From: Pseudomonas wayambapalatensis
Lineage (GTDB): Bacteria > Pseudomonadota > Gammaproteobacteria > Pseudomonadales > Pseudomonadaceae
Length of the DNA stretch: 64,000 nucleotides
Direction of reading: 5' to 3'
Assembly (NCBI GenBank): GCA_014268975.2
Contig: CP077096.1
Location: 739,001-803,000 of the forward strand
How positions within the stretch are numbered: position 1 is the stretch's first letter; every line of letters starts with the position of its first letter. Under the pieces are notes generated by a model. That model saw nothing but the letters and a program-made list of their open reading frames with translations, was not told where the DNA came from and made no database searches. The position numbers and the translations under genes are program-made. This document shows positions 39,314 through 48,287 of the stretch, one piece after another.

Positions 39314-39336
39314 GCGGGGCTGCAAAGCAGCCCCGC
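39314..39336. terminator. Hairpin between convergent serB and psd
   Basis: GCGGGGCTGC and GCAGCCCCGC form a perfect 10-bp stem with an AAA loop. It sits 12 nt after serB and 10 nt from the psd stop, so it can serve both. Confidence 0.75.
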
Positions 39337-39346
39337 CAATCCTGAG

Positions 39347-40210
39347 TCAGCCCTGTGCCGGCAGCGCCAGTTGCTCACCCATGCGTACGGCAGACCCGGC
39401 GCCCAGGGCTTCGGCCCATTTCACCTGCTCTGGTCCGAACAGCACGATCGCGGTCGATCCCAACTTGAAACGCCCCAGTTCCGCGCCTTTTTCCAGATGG
39501 ATCGGCGCGCGGCTGGCTTCGTCGTAGCGGAAGGTCTTCAGCTCGCGCTTGGGCGGCGTGACCAGCCCGGCCCAGACCGTCTCGATCGAGGCAACGATCA
39601 TCGCCCCCACCAGCACTACGGCCATCGGCCCGCGTTCGGTGTCGAACAGGCAAACCACGCGCTCGTTGCGGGCGAACAGTTCCGGGACGTTTTCTGCCGT
39701 GGTCTGGTTGACCGAGAACAGGCGGCCCGGTACGTAGACCATTTCACGCAGGGTGCCGGCCAGCGGCATGTGCACGCGGTGGTAGTCCTTCGGCGACAGG
39801 TAGATGGTGGCGAACTCGCCGCCCATGAACGGCGCGGCCAGTGCCGGATCGCCACCGAGCAGCTCGAGGGCGCTGAAGCTGTGGCCCTTGGCCTGGAAGA
39901 TGCGACCGTGCTCGATCGGGCCGAGCTGGCTGACCGCGCCGTCGGCCGGGCACAGGATCGCGCCCGGGGTTTCATCCAGGGGGCGCGCGCCGGGCTTGAG
40001 GGCGCGGGTGAAGAACGCGTTGAAGTGCTCGTAGGCGGTCAGGTCTTCGACCAGCGCCTCGGACATGTTCACCTGGTAGCGTTTGGCGAACCAGGCGGTG
40101 AAGGCATTCTTGAACCAGCGTGCGCGGCACTCGGCGACGCAGCCGGCCAGGCGCGACAGCAGGTGATGCGGCAGCAGGTGCTGGCTGATGATGAACAGAC
40201 GGGATTTCAT
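39347..40210 (-). CDS. psd: Psd, phosphatidylserine decarboxylase proenzyme
   Basis: A 287-residue inner-membrane proenzyme that makes phosphatidylethanolamine. The self-cleavage site LGST is near the C-terminus; cleavage before Ser252 would give a pyruvoyl alpha chain of 36 residues. FMGGEFATIYLSPKDYHRVH (about residue 127) carries catalytic His residues. It follows rhdA by 9 nt and is likely co-transcribed. Confidence 0.95.
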   Translation of the reverse strand: MKSRLFIISQHLLPHHLLSRLAGCVAECRARWFKNAFTAWFAKRYQVNMSEALVEDLTAYEHFNAFFTRALKPGARPLDETPGAILCPADGAVSQLGPIEHGRIFQAKGHSFSALELLGGDPALAAPFMGGEFATIYLSPKDYHRVHMPLAGTLREMVYVPGRLFSVNQTTAENVPELFARNERVVCLFDTERGPMAVVLVGAMIVASIETVWAGLVTPPKRELKTFRYDEASRAPIHLEKGAELGRFKLGSTAIVLFGPEQVKWAEALGAGSAVRMGEQLALPAQG

Positions 40211-40219
40211 GCGGGTTCC

Positions 40220-41029
40220 TTAAACTTCTACAGGCGTGTCCGGGTGATTGCCCCACTCGCTCCACGAGCCGGCGTAGGCCTTGACCCGTGGATAGCCGAG
40301 TGACTTGGCCACCAGGTAGGTGAATCCGGAGCGACGGTGGGTCTGGCAGTGGGTGATCACTTCCTTGTCAGGGGTGATGCCCAACTGCTGCAGTACTTCG
40401 GCGATGTCCTTGCGAATGCGCAGGTGGTCGTTGAGGTCCATACCGGCAGTCCACTCGAAGTTGACCGCGCCGGGGATGTGGCCGCCCTTGGCTGCCAGGA
40501 CTTTCTCGCCATTGAATTCCTGCGGGCCGCGGGCGTCCCAGACCACCAGGTCGTCTGCGCCCAGGCGGCTTTGCAGGTATTCGCGAGTGGCGGTGGGTTC
40601 GGCGCGCAAGCGCAGGCGTACAGGCGTGCTGGCGGCTGGTGGCACTTCAGTGACGAGCTTGTCCGCGGGCCAGGCCTGGATGCCGCCGTTGAGGTAGTGG
40701 TAGCGCGTGTGGCCGATCACGTCGAGCAGCCAGATGAAGCGCCCGGCCCAGCCGCCGCCTTCGTCGTCGTATACCACGTACACCGCGTCGTCCCGATGGC
40801 CCAGCTCGCTGAACAGCTTTTCCAGGTCGGCCTGGGTCGGCAGCAGGCCGGGGGCCGGGGGCTGGCCCAGTTGGGTGCGCTTGCCCTCGACGAACCGCGC
40901 GCCGGGAATATGGCCGCTGACATAGCGGTTGGCGCTGCTCAGGTCGACCAGGATCAGCTCAGGCGAATCCAGGCGTGGCAGCAGGTCGGCGGCTTCGATC
41001 ACCAGGGGCAAGCCGGAAAAATCAGTCAT
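40220..41029 (-). CDS. rhdA: RhdA, thiosulfate sulfurtransferase (rhodanese)
   Basis: A 269-residue tandem rhodanese. The N-terminal domain lacks an active Cys; the C-terminal domain has catalytic Cys228 in THCQTHRRSGF. The loop CQTHRRS is close to the CQTHHR loop of Azotobacter RhdA rather than the common CGTG-type loop. ATG 41029 has GGAGA upstream. It transfers sulfur from thiosulfate to cyanide or other acceptors. It forms a unit with psd. Confidence 0.92.
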   Translation of the reverse strand: MTDFSGLPLVIEAADLLPRLDSPELILVDLSSANRYVSGHIPGARFVEGKRTQLGQPPAPGLLPTQADLEKLFSELGHRDDAVYVVYDDEGGGWAGRFIWLLDVIGHTRYHYLNGGIQAWPADKLVTEVPPAASTPVRLRLRAEPTATREYLQSRLGADDLVVWDARGPQEFNGEKVLAAKGGHIPGAVNFEWTAGMDLNDHLRIRKDIAEVLQQLGITPDKEVITHCQTHRRSGFTYLVAKSLGYPRVKAYAGSWSEWGNHPDTPVEV

Positions 41030-41074
41030 CCACGGTCTCCGGGGAGCAAGGGAGGTGCGATTGTAGCGCAAGGC

Positions 41075-42610
41075 TCAGGCATTGCGGTTGGCGAAGCTGG
41101 CCAGCGCGCGCTCGATACACTGTGCGGTTTTCCCGAAGGCTTGCACGCTCACGTCGGCAAGCGGCTTGCCGCCCTGGTCGGCGATCGCCAGCATCAGCAC
41201 CTGGTCGTTCACGGCCAGCGAGCGCAACAGCAGGTGTTCGCTGGGGAACAGCGCACGCAGCGGTGCGGGCAGCAGGGCGGAAAACTGGGCATGGTTGTCG
41301 GGTGTCAGGCGCAGTTGCGCGGCTTTGCTCAGCAGTTTTTGCAGCAGCTTGCTCTGGCCCAGTGCCAACGTCAGCCCTGAGGCTTCGCGCGGCAGGCCGG
41401 CGCTTTGCTGGACGCGCAGGCAGTCGTTGGGTTTGTCGAGCAACAACAGCAGCACCCGCTGCATGCCGCAAGCCAGCAGCGCCTCGCGTGCCTGGGTGGC
41501 CAGGTGCACGGTGTTGGTGAAGGGGCTGGGCTGTGCAAGAAGGTCGCCGCACAGCGTGCGCCAGCGCGCCAGGTCTTGGGCGGGTGGCGGTGGCGGGGTG
41601 AGCATGTCCGGGTGCGGACGGCGCTGCTGCCAGGGCCAGATCAGCGCCTCGGCCGGGTGGAACAGCGCATGCCGGGCGTGGTGACGGGCGCTGGCCGCCG
41701 CTTGCTGGTGCACTTGCTGCTGCACATCGTCCAGCGTGGTTTGCAGGTACATGGCTGTGAGTAGTTGCCAGCGCAGCAGGTGCGGGTTGTCCCAGCCGAC
41801 CTGGGCCGACAGCGCGAGGCCGTTGGCCAACAGCACGGTGTTGGCCGGTTGGTTGAACCAGCGGCGCAGCCCGGGCTCTTCGTCCAGTCGATGCTGCTTG
41901 CTCAGATCGTCGGGCTCGCGGGCGATGTTCAACACCTGGGCCAGTTGCTCGCGTTCTTCGAGCAGCAGGCGATAACCCTGGGTGACCCATTCCGGCAGGC
42001 GCCAGTGTGTGGCGACGGCGCGGCACAACTCCATGATGCGCACACCAAACAGTGCATGTTCCACCTCTGAAGCTTCTTCGCCCTTGTGAATGACCCGCAG
42101 TTCCCAGGTGTCGAGCAGCTTGGGGTAGGCCAGGGCCAGCGCCCACAGTGGCGAGAGGAACAGCAGGCTGCCCCAGTGGATTTCCTGCCACAGGCGTGCC
42201 AGGCGGCTGGCGAACAGGCCGTTGGCCTGCTGGGTGGCGTGCTGGCTGATCAGCAGGAACTGGCGCAGTACTGGGGGGATGTCGTCGCCCGGTATCGATG
42301 GCAGGCGCCCCATCAGTTGCAGGGTGCGGCTCAGGCCCAGGCGATTCAGGGCGACTTCCAGGCTCTCGGCGGGCTCGGCCTGGCTGGCGTGGTTCGGGTG
42401 ATTGGCTTCGCGCATCACGCACAGCACCAGCGACGGGCTGTCCTGCATCAGTTCGGCGATGTCGCGCAGCGAGCGACGGTTGTCGTTGATGGCCGCCAGA
42501 ACGCGGTCGTGACTCTCTTTGGGCACCGGCACGCGGATGCCGTCGAGCAGCCTTACCCAGGCATCTAGAGAGGAGGGGATCTGCGCTGGCACCTTGGTTT
42601 CGATTGGCAT
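41075..42610 (-). CDS. HDOD-domain protein
   Basis: A 511-residue protein with an N-terminal HDOD (HD-related output) domain. It begins IRVPVPKESHDRVLAAINDN and continues with IAELMQDSPSLVLCVMREAN (about residue 54), typical of the family. The classical HD metal pair is absent, as usual for HDOD. The C-terminal half (about 300-511) resembles a GAF-like sensory fold, though weakly. A basic, His/Pro-rich linker (about 300-345) joins them. It is divergent from motAB and corresponds to PA4955. Such proteins are often signalling scaffolds; the partner here is unknown. Confidence 0.82.
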   Translation of the reverse strand: MPIETKVPAQIPSSLDAWVRLLDGIRVPVPKESHDRVLAAINDNRRSLRDIAELMQDSPSLVLCVMREANHPNHASQAEPAESLEVALNRLGLSRTLQLMGRLPSIPGDDIPPVLRQFLLISQHATQQANGLFASRLARLWQEIHWGSLLFLSPLWALALAYPKLLDTWELRVIHKGEEASEVEHALFGVRIMELCRAVATHWRLPEWVTQGYRLLLEEREQLAQVLNIAREPDDLSKQHRLDEEPGLRRWFNQPANTVLLANGLALSAQVGWDNPHLLRWQLLTAMYLQTTLDDVQQQVHQQAAASARHHARHALFHPAEALIWPWQQRRPHPDMLTPPPPPAQDLARWRTLCGDLLAQPSPFTNTVHLATQAREALLACGMQRVLLLLLDKPNDCLRVQQSAGLPREASGLTLALGQSKLLQKLLSKAAQLRLTPDNHAQFSALLPAPLRALFPSEHLLLRSLAVNDQVLMLAIADQGGKPLADVSVQAFGKTAQCIERALASFANRNA

Positions 42611-42740
42611 TTTGACATCAGTCCAAACTGGCTTTTCGCATTGAGTGGCTATAGTCTGGCGCAGTTCTGCCGATAAGGAGAAGAAGAGTTTCCAAGCTTC
42701 CGCCCCTGACCCTGACCACGACAGCAAGTGCTTTCAATCT

Positions 42741-43592
42741 ATGGCTAAAATTATCGGCATCATCGTCGTATTCGCGAGTGTGCTCGGCGGATACGTGCTC
42801 TCCCACGGCAAGATCGCGGCGCTGATCCAGCCGTTCGAAGTGCTGATCATCGGCGGTGCGGCCTTTGGCGCGTTTCTCCAGGCCAACCCTGGCTACATGA
42901 CCATGCACGTCATGAAGAAGTCGCTGAAGATGTTCGGCAGCCGCTTCACCCATACGTTCTACCTGGAAGTGCTGGGCCTGATCTACGAGATTCTCAACAA
43001 GAGTCGCCGCGAGGGCATGATGGCCATCGAGGGTGACATCGAGGATCCCGCGGCCAGCCCGATCTTCGCCAAGTACCCTGCGGTCATGGGCGATGCGCGG
43101 ATGACCGCGTTCGTCTGCGACTACCTGCGCATCATGTCGACCGGCAACATGGCGCCCCATGAGCTCGAAGGCCTGTTCGACATGGAGCTGCTGAGCATGA
43201 AGGAAGACCTCGAGCACCCGTCCCATGCAGTGACCAGTGTCGCCGACGCCATGCCCGGCTTCGGTATCGTCGCTGCGGTACTGGGTATCGTGGTGACCAT
43301 GGCCTCGCTGGGCGATGGCGACCAGAAGTCCATCGGCCTGCACGTCGGTGCAGCGCTGGTCGGTACCTTCTTCGGTATTCTCGCCGCCTACGGCTTCTTC
43401 GGCCCGCTGGCCAACTGCCTGCGCCACGATGCCAAGGAAGAACTGAACGTCTACGAGGCGATCAAGGCTTCGCTGGTGGCCTCGGCGTCCGGCATGCCGC
43501 CGTCGCTGGCTGTCGAGTTCGGGCGCAAGGTGCTGTACCCGGCGCACCGACCGAGCTTTGCCGAACTGGAACAAGCGGTTCGCGGTCGCTAA
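42741..43592 (+). CDS. motA: MotA, flagellar stator subunit A
   Basis: A 283-residue stator protein with four membrane helices. Helices 1-2 are near residues 4-22 and 33-51; helices 3-4 lie at about 168-190 and 200-220. The cytoplasmic loop carries the conserved charged residues that contact the rotor (region about 60-160). With MotB it forms the proton-driven torque unit. ATG 42741 gives AKIIGIIVVFASVLGGY. motB follows after 3 nt. Confidence 0.95.
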   Translation: MAKIIGIIVVFASVLGGYVLSHGKIAALIQPFEVLIIGGAAFGAFLQANPGYMTMHVMKKSLKMFGSRFTHTFYLEVLGLIYEILNKSRREGMMAIEGDIEDPAASPIFAKYPAVMGDARMTAFVCDYLRIMSTGNMAPHELEGLFDMELLSMKEDLEHPSHAVTSVADAMPGFGIVAAVLGIVVTMASLGDGDQKSIGLHVGAALVGTFFGILAAYGFFGPLANCLRHDAKEELNVYEAIKASLVASASGMPPSLAVEFGRKVLYPAHRPSFAELEQAVRGR

Positions 43593-43595
43593 GTC

Positions 43596-44621
43596 ATGGA
43601 GAACAATCAGCCCATCATCGTCAAGCGCGTCAAGCGCTACGGCGACGGCCACCATGGCGGTTCCTGGAAGATCGCCTTCGCCGACTTCGCCACGGCGATG
43701 ATGGCGTTCTTCCTGGTGCTGTGGTTGCTGTCCACGGCCACTCCGGAGCAGAAGATCGCCATCGCCGGCTACTTCAAGGACCCGATCGGCTTCTCCGAAA
43801 GCGGTACGCCCTACGTCATCGACCTGGGCGGCTCGCCGCAGCTGGCACCGGAAAAGACCATCAACCCGGAAGAGAAGTCCGAGCCGACGCCTGACACCAG
43901 CGTGCAGATGGACAAAGACCGGATCGAGACCATGGCCGAGCAGGTCGAGCAGGAGCGTCTGCAACTGCTGCTGCAGGAGCTGCAGAACAAGGTCGAGGAA
44001 AATCCGCAACTGCAGAAGTTCAAGGACCAGATCCTGTTCGAGATCACCCAGGACGGCCTGCGCATCCAGATCATGGACGCCGAGAACCGACCGATGTTCG
44101 ACCTCGGCAGTGCGCGCCTGAAGCCCTACTTCGAAGACATCCTGCTGGCGATGGCCGACACCATCAAGGCTGTGCCGAACAAGATCAGCGTCAGCGGCCA
44201 TACCGATGCCAAGCCTTATGCCGGCACCGGTGATTTCGGCAACTGGGAGCTGTCGGCCAACCGTGCCAACGCCGCGCGACGTGCGCTGGTGGCGGGTGGT
44301 TATCCGGATGGGCAGGTCGCAAGGGTGGTGGGTTACGCCTCCTCGTCGCTGTTCGACCGCGAGAACCCGTTCAATCCGGTCAACCGCCGGATCGACATCA
44401 TCGTGCTGACCAAGAAAGCCCAGCGGGATATCGAGGGCGAGCAGGGCGCACCTGAAGCACCGGCCAATCCGACCCCGCCTGCCGATGCGGCGCCAGGAGC
44501 ACCTGGTGCCTCCGCCGCGCCGGCCGATGGCGCGGCGCCGATGCAGCCGCGTGAATTGCGCCAGAAGCTGAACATCTTCGAGGATGGCGTGCTGAAGATG
44601 GACGAGCCCAAGGAAAACTGA
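43596..44621 (+). CDS. motB: MotB, flagellar stator subunit B
   Basis: A 341-residue partner of MotA. One transmembrane helix (about residues 29-47, MMAFFLVLWLLSTATP) follows the proton-binding Asp in AFADFATAMM. The periplasmic OmpA-type peptidoglycan-binding domain (about 150-265) includes ISVSGHTDAKPY and NRRIDIIVLTK. The C-terminal about 60 residues are Ala/Pro-rich and likely disordered. Confidence 0.95.
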   Translation: MENNQPIIVKRVKRYGDGHHGGSWKIAFADFATAMMAFFLVLWLLSTATPEQKIAIAGYFKDPIGFSESGTPYVIDLGGSPQLAPEKTINPEEKSEPTPDTSVQMDKDRIETMAEQVEQERLQLLLQELQNKVEENPQLQKFKDQILFEITQDGLRIQIMDAENRPMFDLGSARLKPYFEDILLAMADTIKAVPNKISVSGHTDAKPYAGTGDFGNWELSANRANAARRALVAGGYPDGQVARVVGYASSSLFDRENPFNPVNRRIDIIVLTKKAQRDIEGEQGAPEAPANPTPPADAAPGAPGASAAPADGAAPMQPRELRQKLNIFEDGVLKMDEPKEN

Positions 44622-44636
44622 GCACGTAATCGGCAA

Positions 44637-44655
44637 GAGCGGCGCAATACCGCTC
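44637..44655. terminator. Weak hairpin between motB and rsgA
   Basis: GAGCGG and CCGCTC form a 6-bp stem with a 7-nt loop in the 42-nt gap between convergent genes. There is no T-run. Confidence 0.35.
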
Positions 44656-44663
44656 CTGCATCT

Positions 44664-45695
44664 TCAGTAGGTGTCTTGCGTCAGGCTAGCCACGATCGAG
44701 CGGTAGCTGTGCATCCGCTGCGCCGAGATACGCCCTTCCTCCAGCCCTTTGAGCAGCGCACACCCCGGCTCGCGGTCGTGCTTGCAGTCGCGGAAGCGGC
44801 AGTTGCCGAGCAGTTCGCGGAATTCGATGAAGCCTGCTTCCACATCGTCCCGGCTGACATGCGCCAAACCAAACTCGCGGATACCGGGTGAGTCGATCAG
44901 GTCGCCCCCGTTGGGGAAGTGGTAGAGCCGTGCGGTGGTGGTGGTGTGGGTACCCTGGCCCGACCACTCCGACAGATCGCCCACTCGCGTCTGCGCCTGC
45001 GGCAGCAGGCTGTTGACCAGCGACGACTTGCCCACACCCGACTGCCCGACGAACACGCTGATGTGCTCGTCCAGCGTCTGCTGCAGGCGTTGCATGCCAT
45101 CGCCGTGGTGTGCAGACACCTCCAGCAGCGGGTAACCGAGGTCGCGGTACACTGCCAGCAACGCATTGAGCGTCGCTGCGTTGTCGTCGTTGATCAGGTC
45201 GGCCTTGTTCAGCAGCAGCAGCGGGCGGATGCCGGCGTGCTCGGCGGCGACCAGGTAGCGGTCGATGAGATTGGCCTGGGGCTCGGGTGCCGGGGCGAAG
45301 ACGATCACGATCAGGTCGACGTTGGCCGCCACCGGCTTGAGTTGCCCGTGGTTGTTCGGCCGACACAGCTCGGTGCTGCGCGGCATCTGCGCGACGATCA
45401 CGCCGTTGCCCTGGTTGCCGGCCCGCCAGACCACCTTGTCACCTGTGACCAACGCCGGCAGGTTGGCGCGCAAGTGGCAGCGGAACACCTGGCCTGCGAC
45501 GTCGCCGTCCTGGGCCTCGACCTCGACCGTGACGCCGAAGTGGGCGATCACCAGGCCCAGTTGTTCGGGCCCCAGGTCGCCGCCTTCGAGCTCCTGCAGG
45601 GCGTGCTGCTCGCGTTTGGCGGCGCGGGCGGCGCGTTCACCCTGGATCTTTTCGATGCGCCAGTTCTGGCGGCGGTTGAGCTGGCGTTTGGCCAT
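44664..45695 (-). CDS. rsgA: RsgA, ribosome small-subunit-dependent GTPase
   Basis: A 343-residue circularly permuted GTPase that helps mature the 30S subunit. The order is permuted: G4 LLLNKADL comes before G1 [12 protein letters not shown] and G3 [10 protein letters not shown]. An N-terminal OB fold precedes it, and the C-terminal zinc-binding segment shows [17 protein letters not shown] 45695 matches the family start [10 protein letters not shown]. It is divergent from orn (92-nt gap). Confidence 0.96.
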   Translation of the reverse strand: MAKRQLNRRQNWRIEKIQGERAARAAKREQHALQELEGGDLGPEQLGLVIAHFGVTVEVEAQDGDVAGQVFRCHLRANLPALVTGDKVVWRAGNQGNGVIVAQMPRSTELCRPNNHGQLKPVAANVDLIVIVFAPAPEPQANLIDRYLVAAEHAGIRPLLLLNKADLINDDNAATLNALLAVYRDLGYPLLEVSAHHGDGMQRLQQTLDEHISVFVGQSGVGKSSLVNSLLPQAQTRVGDLSEWSGQGTHTTTTARLYHFPNGGDLIDSPGIREFGLAHVSRDDVEAGFIEFRELLGNCRFRDCKHDREPGCALLKGLEEGRISAQRMHSYRSIVASLTQDTY

Positions 45696-45787
45696 GGAGG
45701 TTCCGTGTTGGCGGGGCAAAAGAAAACGGCAGGCAGTTTAGCACGCTCCACTAGGCTAATATGTCGGCCTATTCGAGGAGCTCATTC

Positions 45788-46330
45788 ATGCACAACCCAC
45801 AGAACCTGATCTGGATCGATCTGGAGATGACCGGCCTGGATCCGGACAACGACGTCATCATCGAGATGGCCACCATCGTCACCGACAGTGAACTGAACAC
45901 CCTGGCCGAGGGCCCGGTTATCGCCATTCACCACAGTGACGAAGTACTGGCGCGCATGGACGAGTGGAACACCCGCACCCATGGCGCCTCCGGCCTGACC
46001 CAGCGCGTGCGCGAAAGCCGTATCGACATGGCCGAAGCCGAAGCACAGACCATCGCCTTCCTCGAGCAGTGGGTACCCAAGGGCAAGTCACCGATCTGCG
46101 GCAACAGCATCTGCCAGGATCGCCGCTTCCTCTACCGCCACATGCGCGCGCTGGAAGGCTACTTCCACTACCGCAACCTCGATGTCTCCACCCTCAAGGA
46201 GCTCGCTGCACGCTGGGCACCCGACGTGCGCGACAGCTTCAAGAAAGGCAGCACGCACCTGGCACTGGATGACATCCGCGAGTCGATCGCCGAGCTGCGT
46301 CACTACCGCGAACATTTCATCAAGGTCTGA
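45788..46330 (+). CDS. orn: Orn, oligoribonuclease
   Basis: A 180-residue DEDDh 3'-5' exonuclease that degrades dinucleotides, including pGpG from c-di-GMP turnover. The first motif IDLEMTGLD (D11, E13), then [10 protein letters not shown] and [11 protein letters not shown] supply the acidic residues and the His. ATG 45788 follows GAGGAG; a longer in-frame start gives a non-family extension. Confidence 0.96.
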   Translation: MHNPQNLIWIDLEMTGLDPDNDVIIEMATIVTDSELNTLAEGPVIAIHHSDEVLARMDEWNTRTHGASGLTQRVRESRIDMAEAEAQTIAFLEQWVPKGKSPICGNSICQDRRFLYRHMRALEGYFHYRNLDVSTLKELAARWAPDVRDSFKKGSTHLALDDIRESIAELRHYREHFIKV

Positions 46331-46336
46331 TGAATC

Positions 46337-46360
46337 AAGGGGCGTACATGCGCCCCCTTT
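46337..46360 (+). terminator. Terminator after orn
   Basis: GGGGCG and CGCCCC form a stem with a TACATG loop, flanked by A and T stretches ending in TTTT. It lies 6 nt after the orn stop. Confidence 0.6.
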
Positions 46361-46415
46361 TGGTGCCCCGCGCGAGTGAGTAGACTGCGCGCCTTTTCTC
46401 GCACGGATCTGCGCC

Positions 46416-47027
46416 ATGCTGTTGATGCTCTACCTCATCGCCATCACCGCCGAAGCCATGACAGGCGCCTTGTCCGCCGGTCGGCGCGGCATGGACTGGT
46501 TCGGCGTGGTGCTGATCGCCTGCATCACCGCCCTGGGTGGCGGCTCAGTGCGCGACGTTCTGCTTGGGCACTACCCGCTGACCTGGGTGAAGCACCCTGA
46601 ATACCTGGTGCTGACCAGTTTCGCCGCATTGCTGACGATCTTCATCGCGCCGCTGATGCGTCACCTGCGCTCGTTGTTCCTGGTGCTCGACGCCCTTGGG
46701 TTGGTGGCCTTCACCTTGATCGGCTGCATGACGGCGCTGGAAATGGGGCAGGGGATGCTGGTGGCGTCGATCAGCGGCGTGATCACTGGCGTGTTCGGCG
46801 GGATCCTGCGCGACATCTTCTGCAACGATATTCCCTTGGTGTTCCGGCGCGAGCTGTATGCCAGCGTGTCGTTCGCAGCGGCCTGGTTTTATCTGGGCTG
46901 CGTGTACTTCAAGGTGCCAGCGGAGCAGGCGATGCTGTTGACCCTGTTTGGCGGCTTCCTGCTGCGGTTGCTGGCGATCCGCTTCCACTGGGAAATGCCC
47001 AAGTTCCACTACAACGACGAGCATTGA
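46416..47027 (+). CDS. TRIC/UPF0126-type cation channel-like membrane protein
   Basis: A 203-residue inner-membrane protein with seven predicted helices. It has the two internally repeated TRIC halves, each with a Gly-rich motif: ALGGGSVRDVLLG (about residue 40) and GVFGGILRDIFCND (about 126). Bacterial relatives act as potassium channels in structural work, but the physiological role is unclear. It stands alone between the orn terminator and a REP element. Confidence 0.85.
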   Translation: MLLMLYLIAITAEAMTGALSAGRRGMDWFGVVLIACITALGGGSVRDVLLGHYPLTWVKHPEYLVLTSFAALLTIFIAPLMRHLRSLFLVLDALGLVAFTLIGCMTALEMGQGMLVASISGVITGVFGGILRDIFCNDIPLVFRRELYASVSFAAAWFYLGCVYFKVPAEQAMLLTLFGGFLLRLLAIRFHWEMPKFHYNDEH

Positions 47028-47049
47028 ATCTTCGGGATCGACTGCGGCC

Positions 47050-47077
47050 TTTTCGCGGGCAAGCCCGCTCCCACAGG
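47050..47077. repeat. Single REP element
   Basis: TTTCGCGGGCAAGCCCGCTC followed by CCACAGG matches one half of the REP pair at 24787. It lies after the TRIC-type gene. Confidence 0.85.
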
Positions 47078-47154
47078 GGCTGGCTGGCCTTTAGATTTGA
47101 GCAAGACAGTCTCCTGCAAGAGGTGCCGTCCGCGAAAAGATCGCACTGTGCCTG

Positions 47155-48222
47155 TCAGCTCGCCGCCTCGTGCCGCGCCAACGCCCACTCCACATGCTCC
47201 CTGACCAATGCCGAAGGATGCTCGCGCCGCGCTTTCAGCGCCTCGAGCACGGCAATCGTCGAAGGTGCGTTGCCCAGCCCAACCGCCAGGTTGCGCAGCC
47301 AGCGCTCGTAACCGGCACGACGCAGCGGCGAGCCTTCGGTGCGGCTGAGAAAGGTCTTTTCGTCCCACAGGAACAGTGCCGCCAACTCGACATTGTCCAG
47401 CCCGTGACGCGGCTTGAAGTCGTCCTCGCCAGTCGATTTGGCGAAGCGGTTCCAGGGGCAGACGATCTGGCAATCGTCGCAACCGAACACCCGGTTGCCG
47501 ATCAATGGACGCAGCTCCACGGGGATCGCGTCCTTGAGCTCGATGGTCAGGTACGAGATGCAGCGCCGCGCATCGAGCTGGTAGGGGCCGACGAAGGCTG
47601 CGGTGGGGCAAATGTCCAGGCACGCCTGGCAGCGTCCGCAGTGCTCGCTGGTCTGGGCTTCGTCGGCGGGCACAGGCAGATCGACGAACAGCTCGGCCAG
47701 GAAGAAGTAGCTGCCCGCTTTACGGTTGAGCAACAGGGTGTTCTTGCCGATCCAGCCGAGCCCGGCCTGTTGGGCGATGGCTTTTTCCAGTACCGGGGCG
47801 CTGTCGACGAAGGCACGGTAGCCGAAGGGGCCGATGGCTTCGTGGATGCGGTCAGCCAGGTGCTGCACGCGCTTGCGCACCAGCTTGTGGTAGTCGCGGC
47901 CCAGCGCGTAGCGGGAGATGTAGGCTTTTTCCGGCTGAGCCAGGCGTTGGGCCATCAGCGTATCGCCGGGCAGGTAGTCCATGCGCAGCGAAACCACCCG
48001 CAAGGTGCCGGGAATCAGTTCGGCGGGGCGCGAACGTTTCGTGCCGTGCGCTGCCATATAGTCCATCTCGCCGTGATGGCCGGCCTCCAGCCAGCGCTGC
48101 AGGTGCTGTTCATGCTCGCCAAGCTCTACATCGGCGATGCCCACGTGGGCAAAACCGAGTTCGCGGCCCCAATCCTTGATCGATTGGGCCAGTGCTTGAA
48201 GGTCTAGAGAGGAGGCGGACAT
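47155..48222 (-). CDS. queG: QueG, epoxyqueuosine reductase
   Basis: A 355-residue cobalamin-dependent iron-sulfur enzyme for the last step of tRNA queuosine synthesis. Two 4Fe-4S motifs are visible: CGRCQACLDICPTAAF and CDDCQIVCPWNRFA. The B12-binding N-terminal part includes YISRYALGRDYHKLVRKR. A HEAT-like C-terminus follows. ATG 48222 lacks a strong Shine-Dalgarno; an ATG five codons earlier is an alternative. It is divergent from nnrD. Confidence 0.93.
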   Translation of the reverse strand: MSASSLDLQALAQSIKDWGRELGFAHVGIADVELGEHEQHLQRWLEAGHHGEMDYMAAHGTKRSRPAELIPGTLRVVSLRMDYLPGDTLMAQRLAQPEKAYISRYALGRDYHKLVRKRVQHLADRIHEAIGPFGYRAFVDSAPVLEKAIAQQAGLGWIGKNTLLLNRKAGSYFFLAELFVDLPVPADEAQTSEHCGRCQACLDICPTAAFVGPYQLDARRCISYLTIELKDAIPVELRPLIGNRVFGCDDCQIVCPWNRFAKSTGEDDFKPRHGLDNVELAALFLWDEKTFLSRTEGSPLRRAGYERWLRNLAVGLGNAPSTIAVLEALKARREHPSALVREHVEWALARHEAAS

Positions 48223-48287
48223 GGATGGACAAGGCATTGCAGGCTCAGGTGCGTATAATTCTGCCAGACATCGGAGCCTTTGACCCC

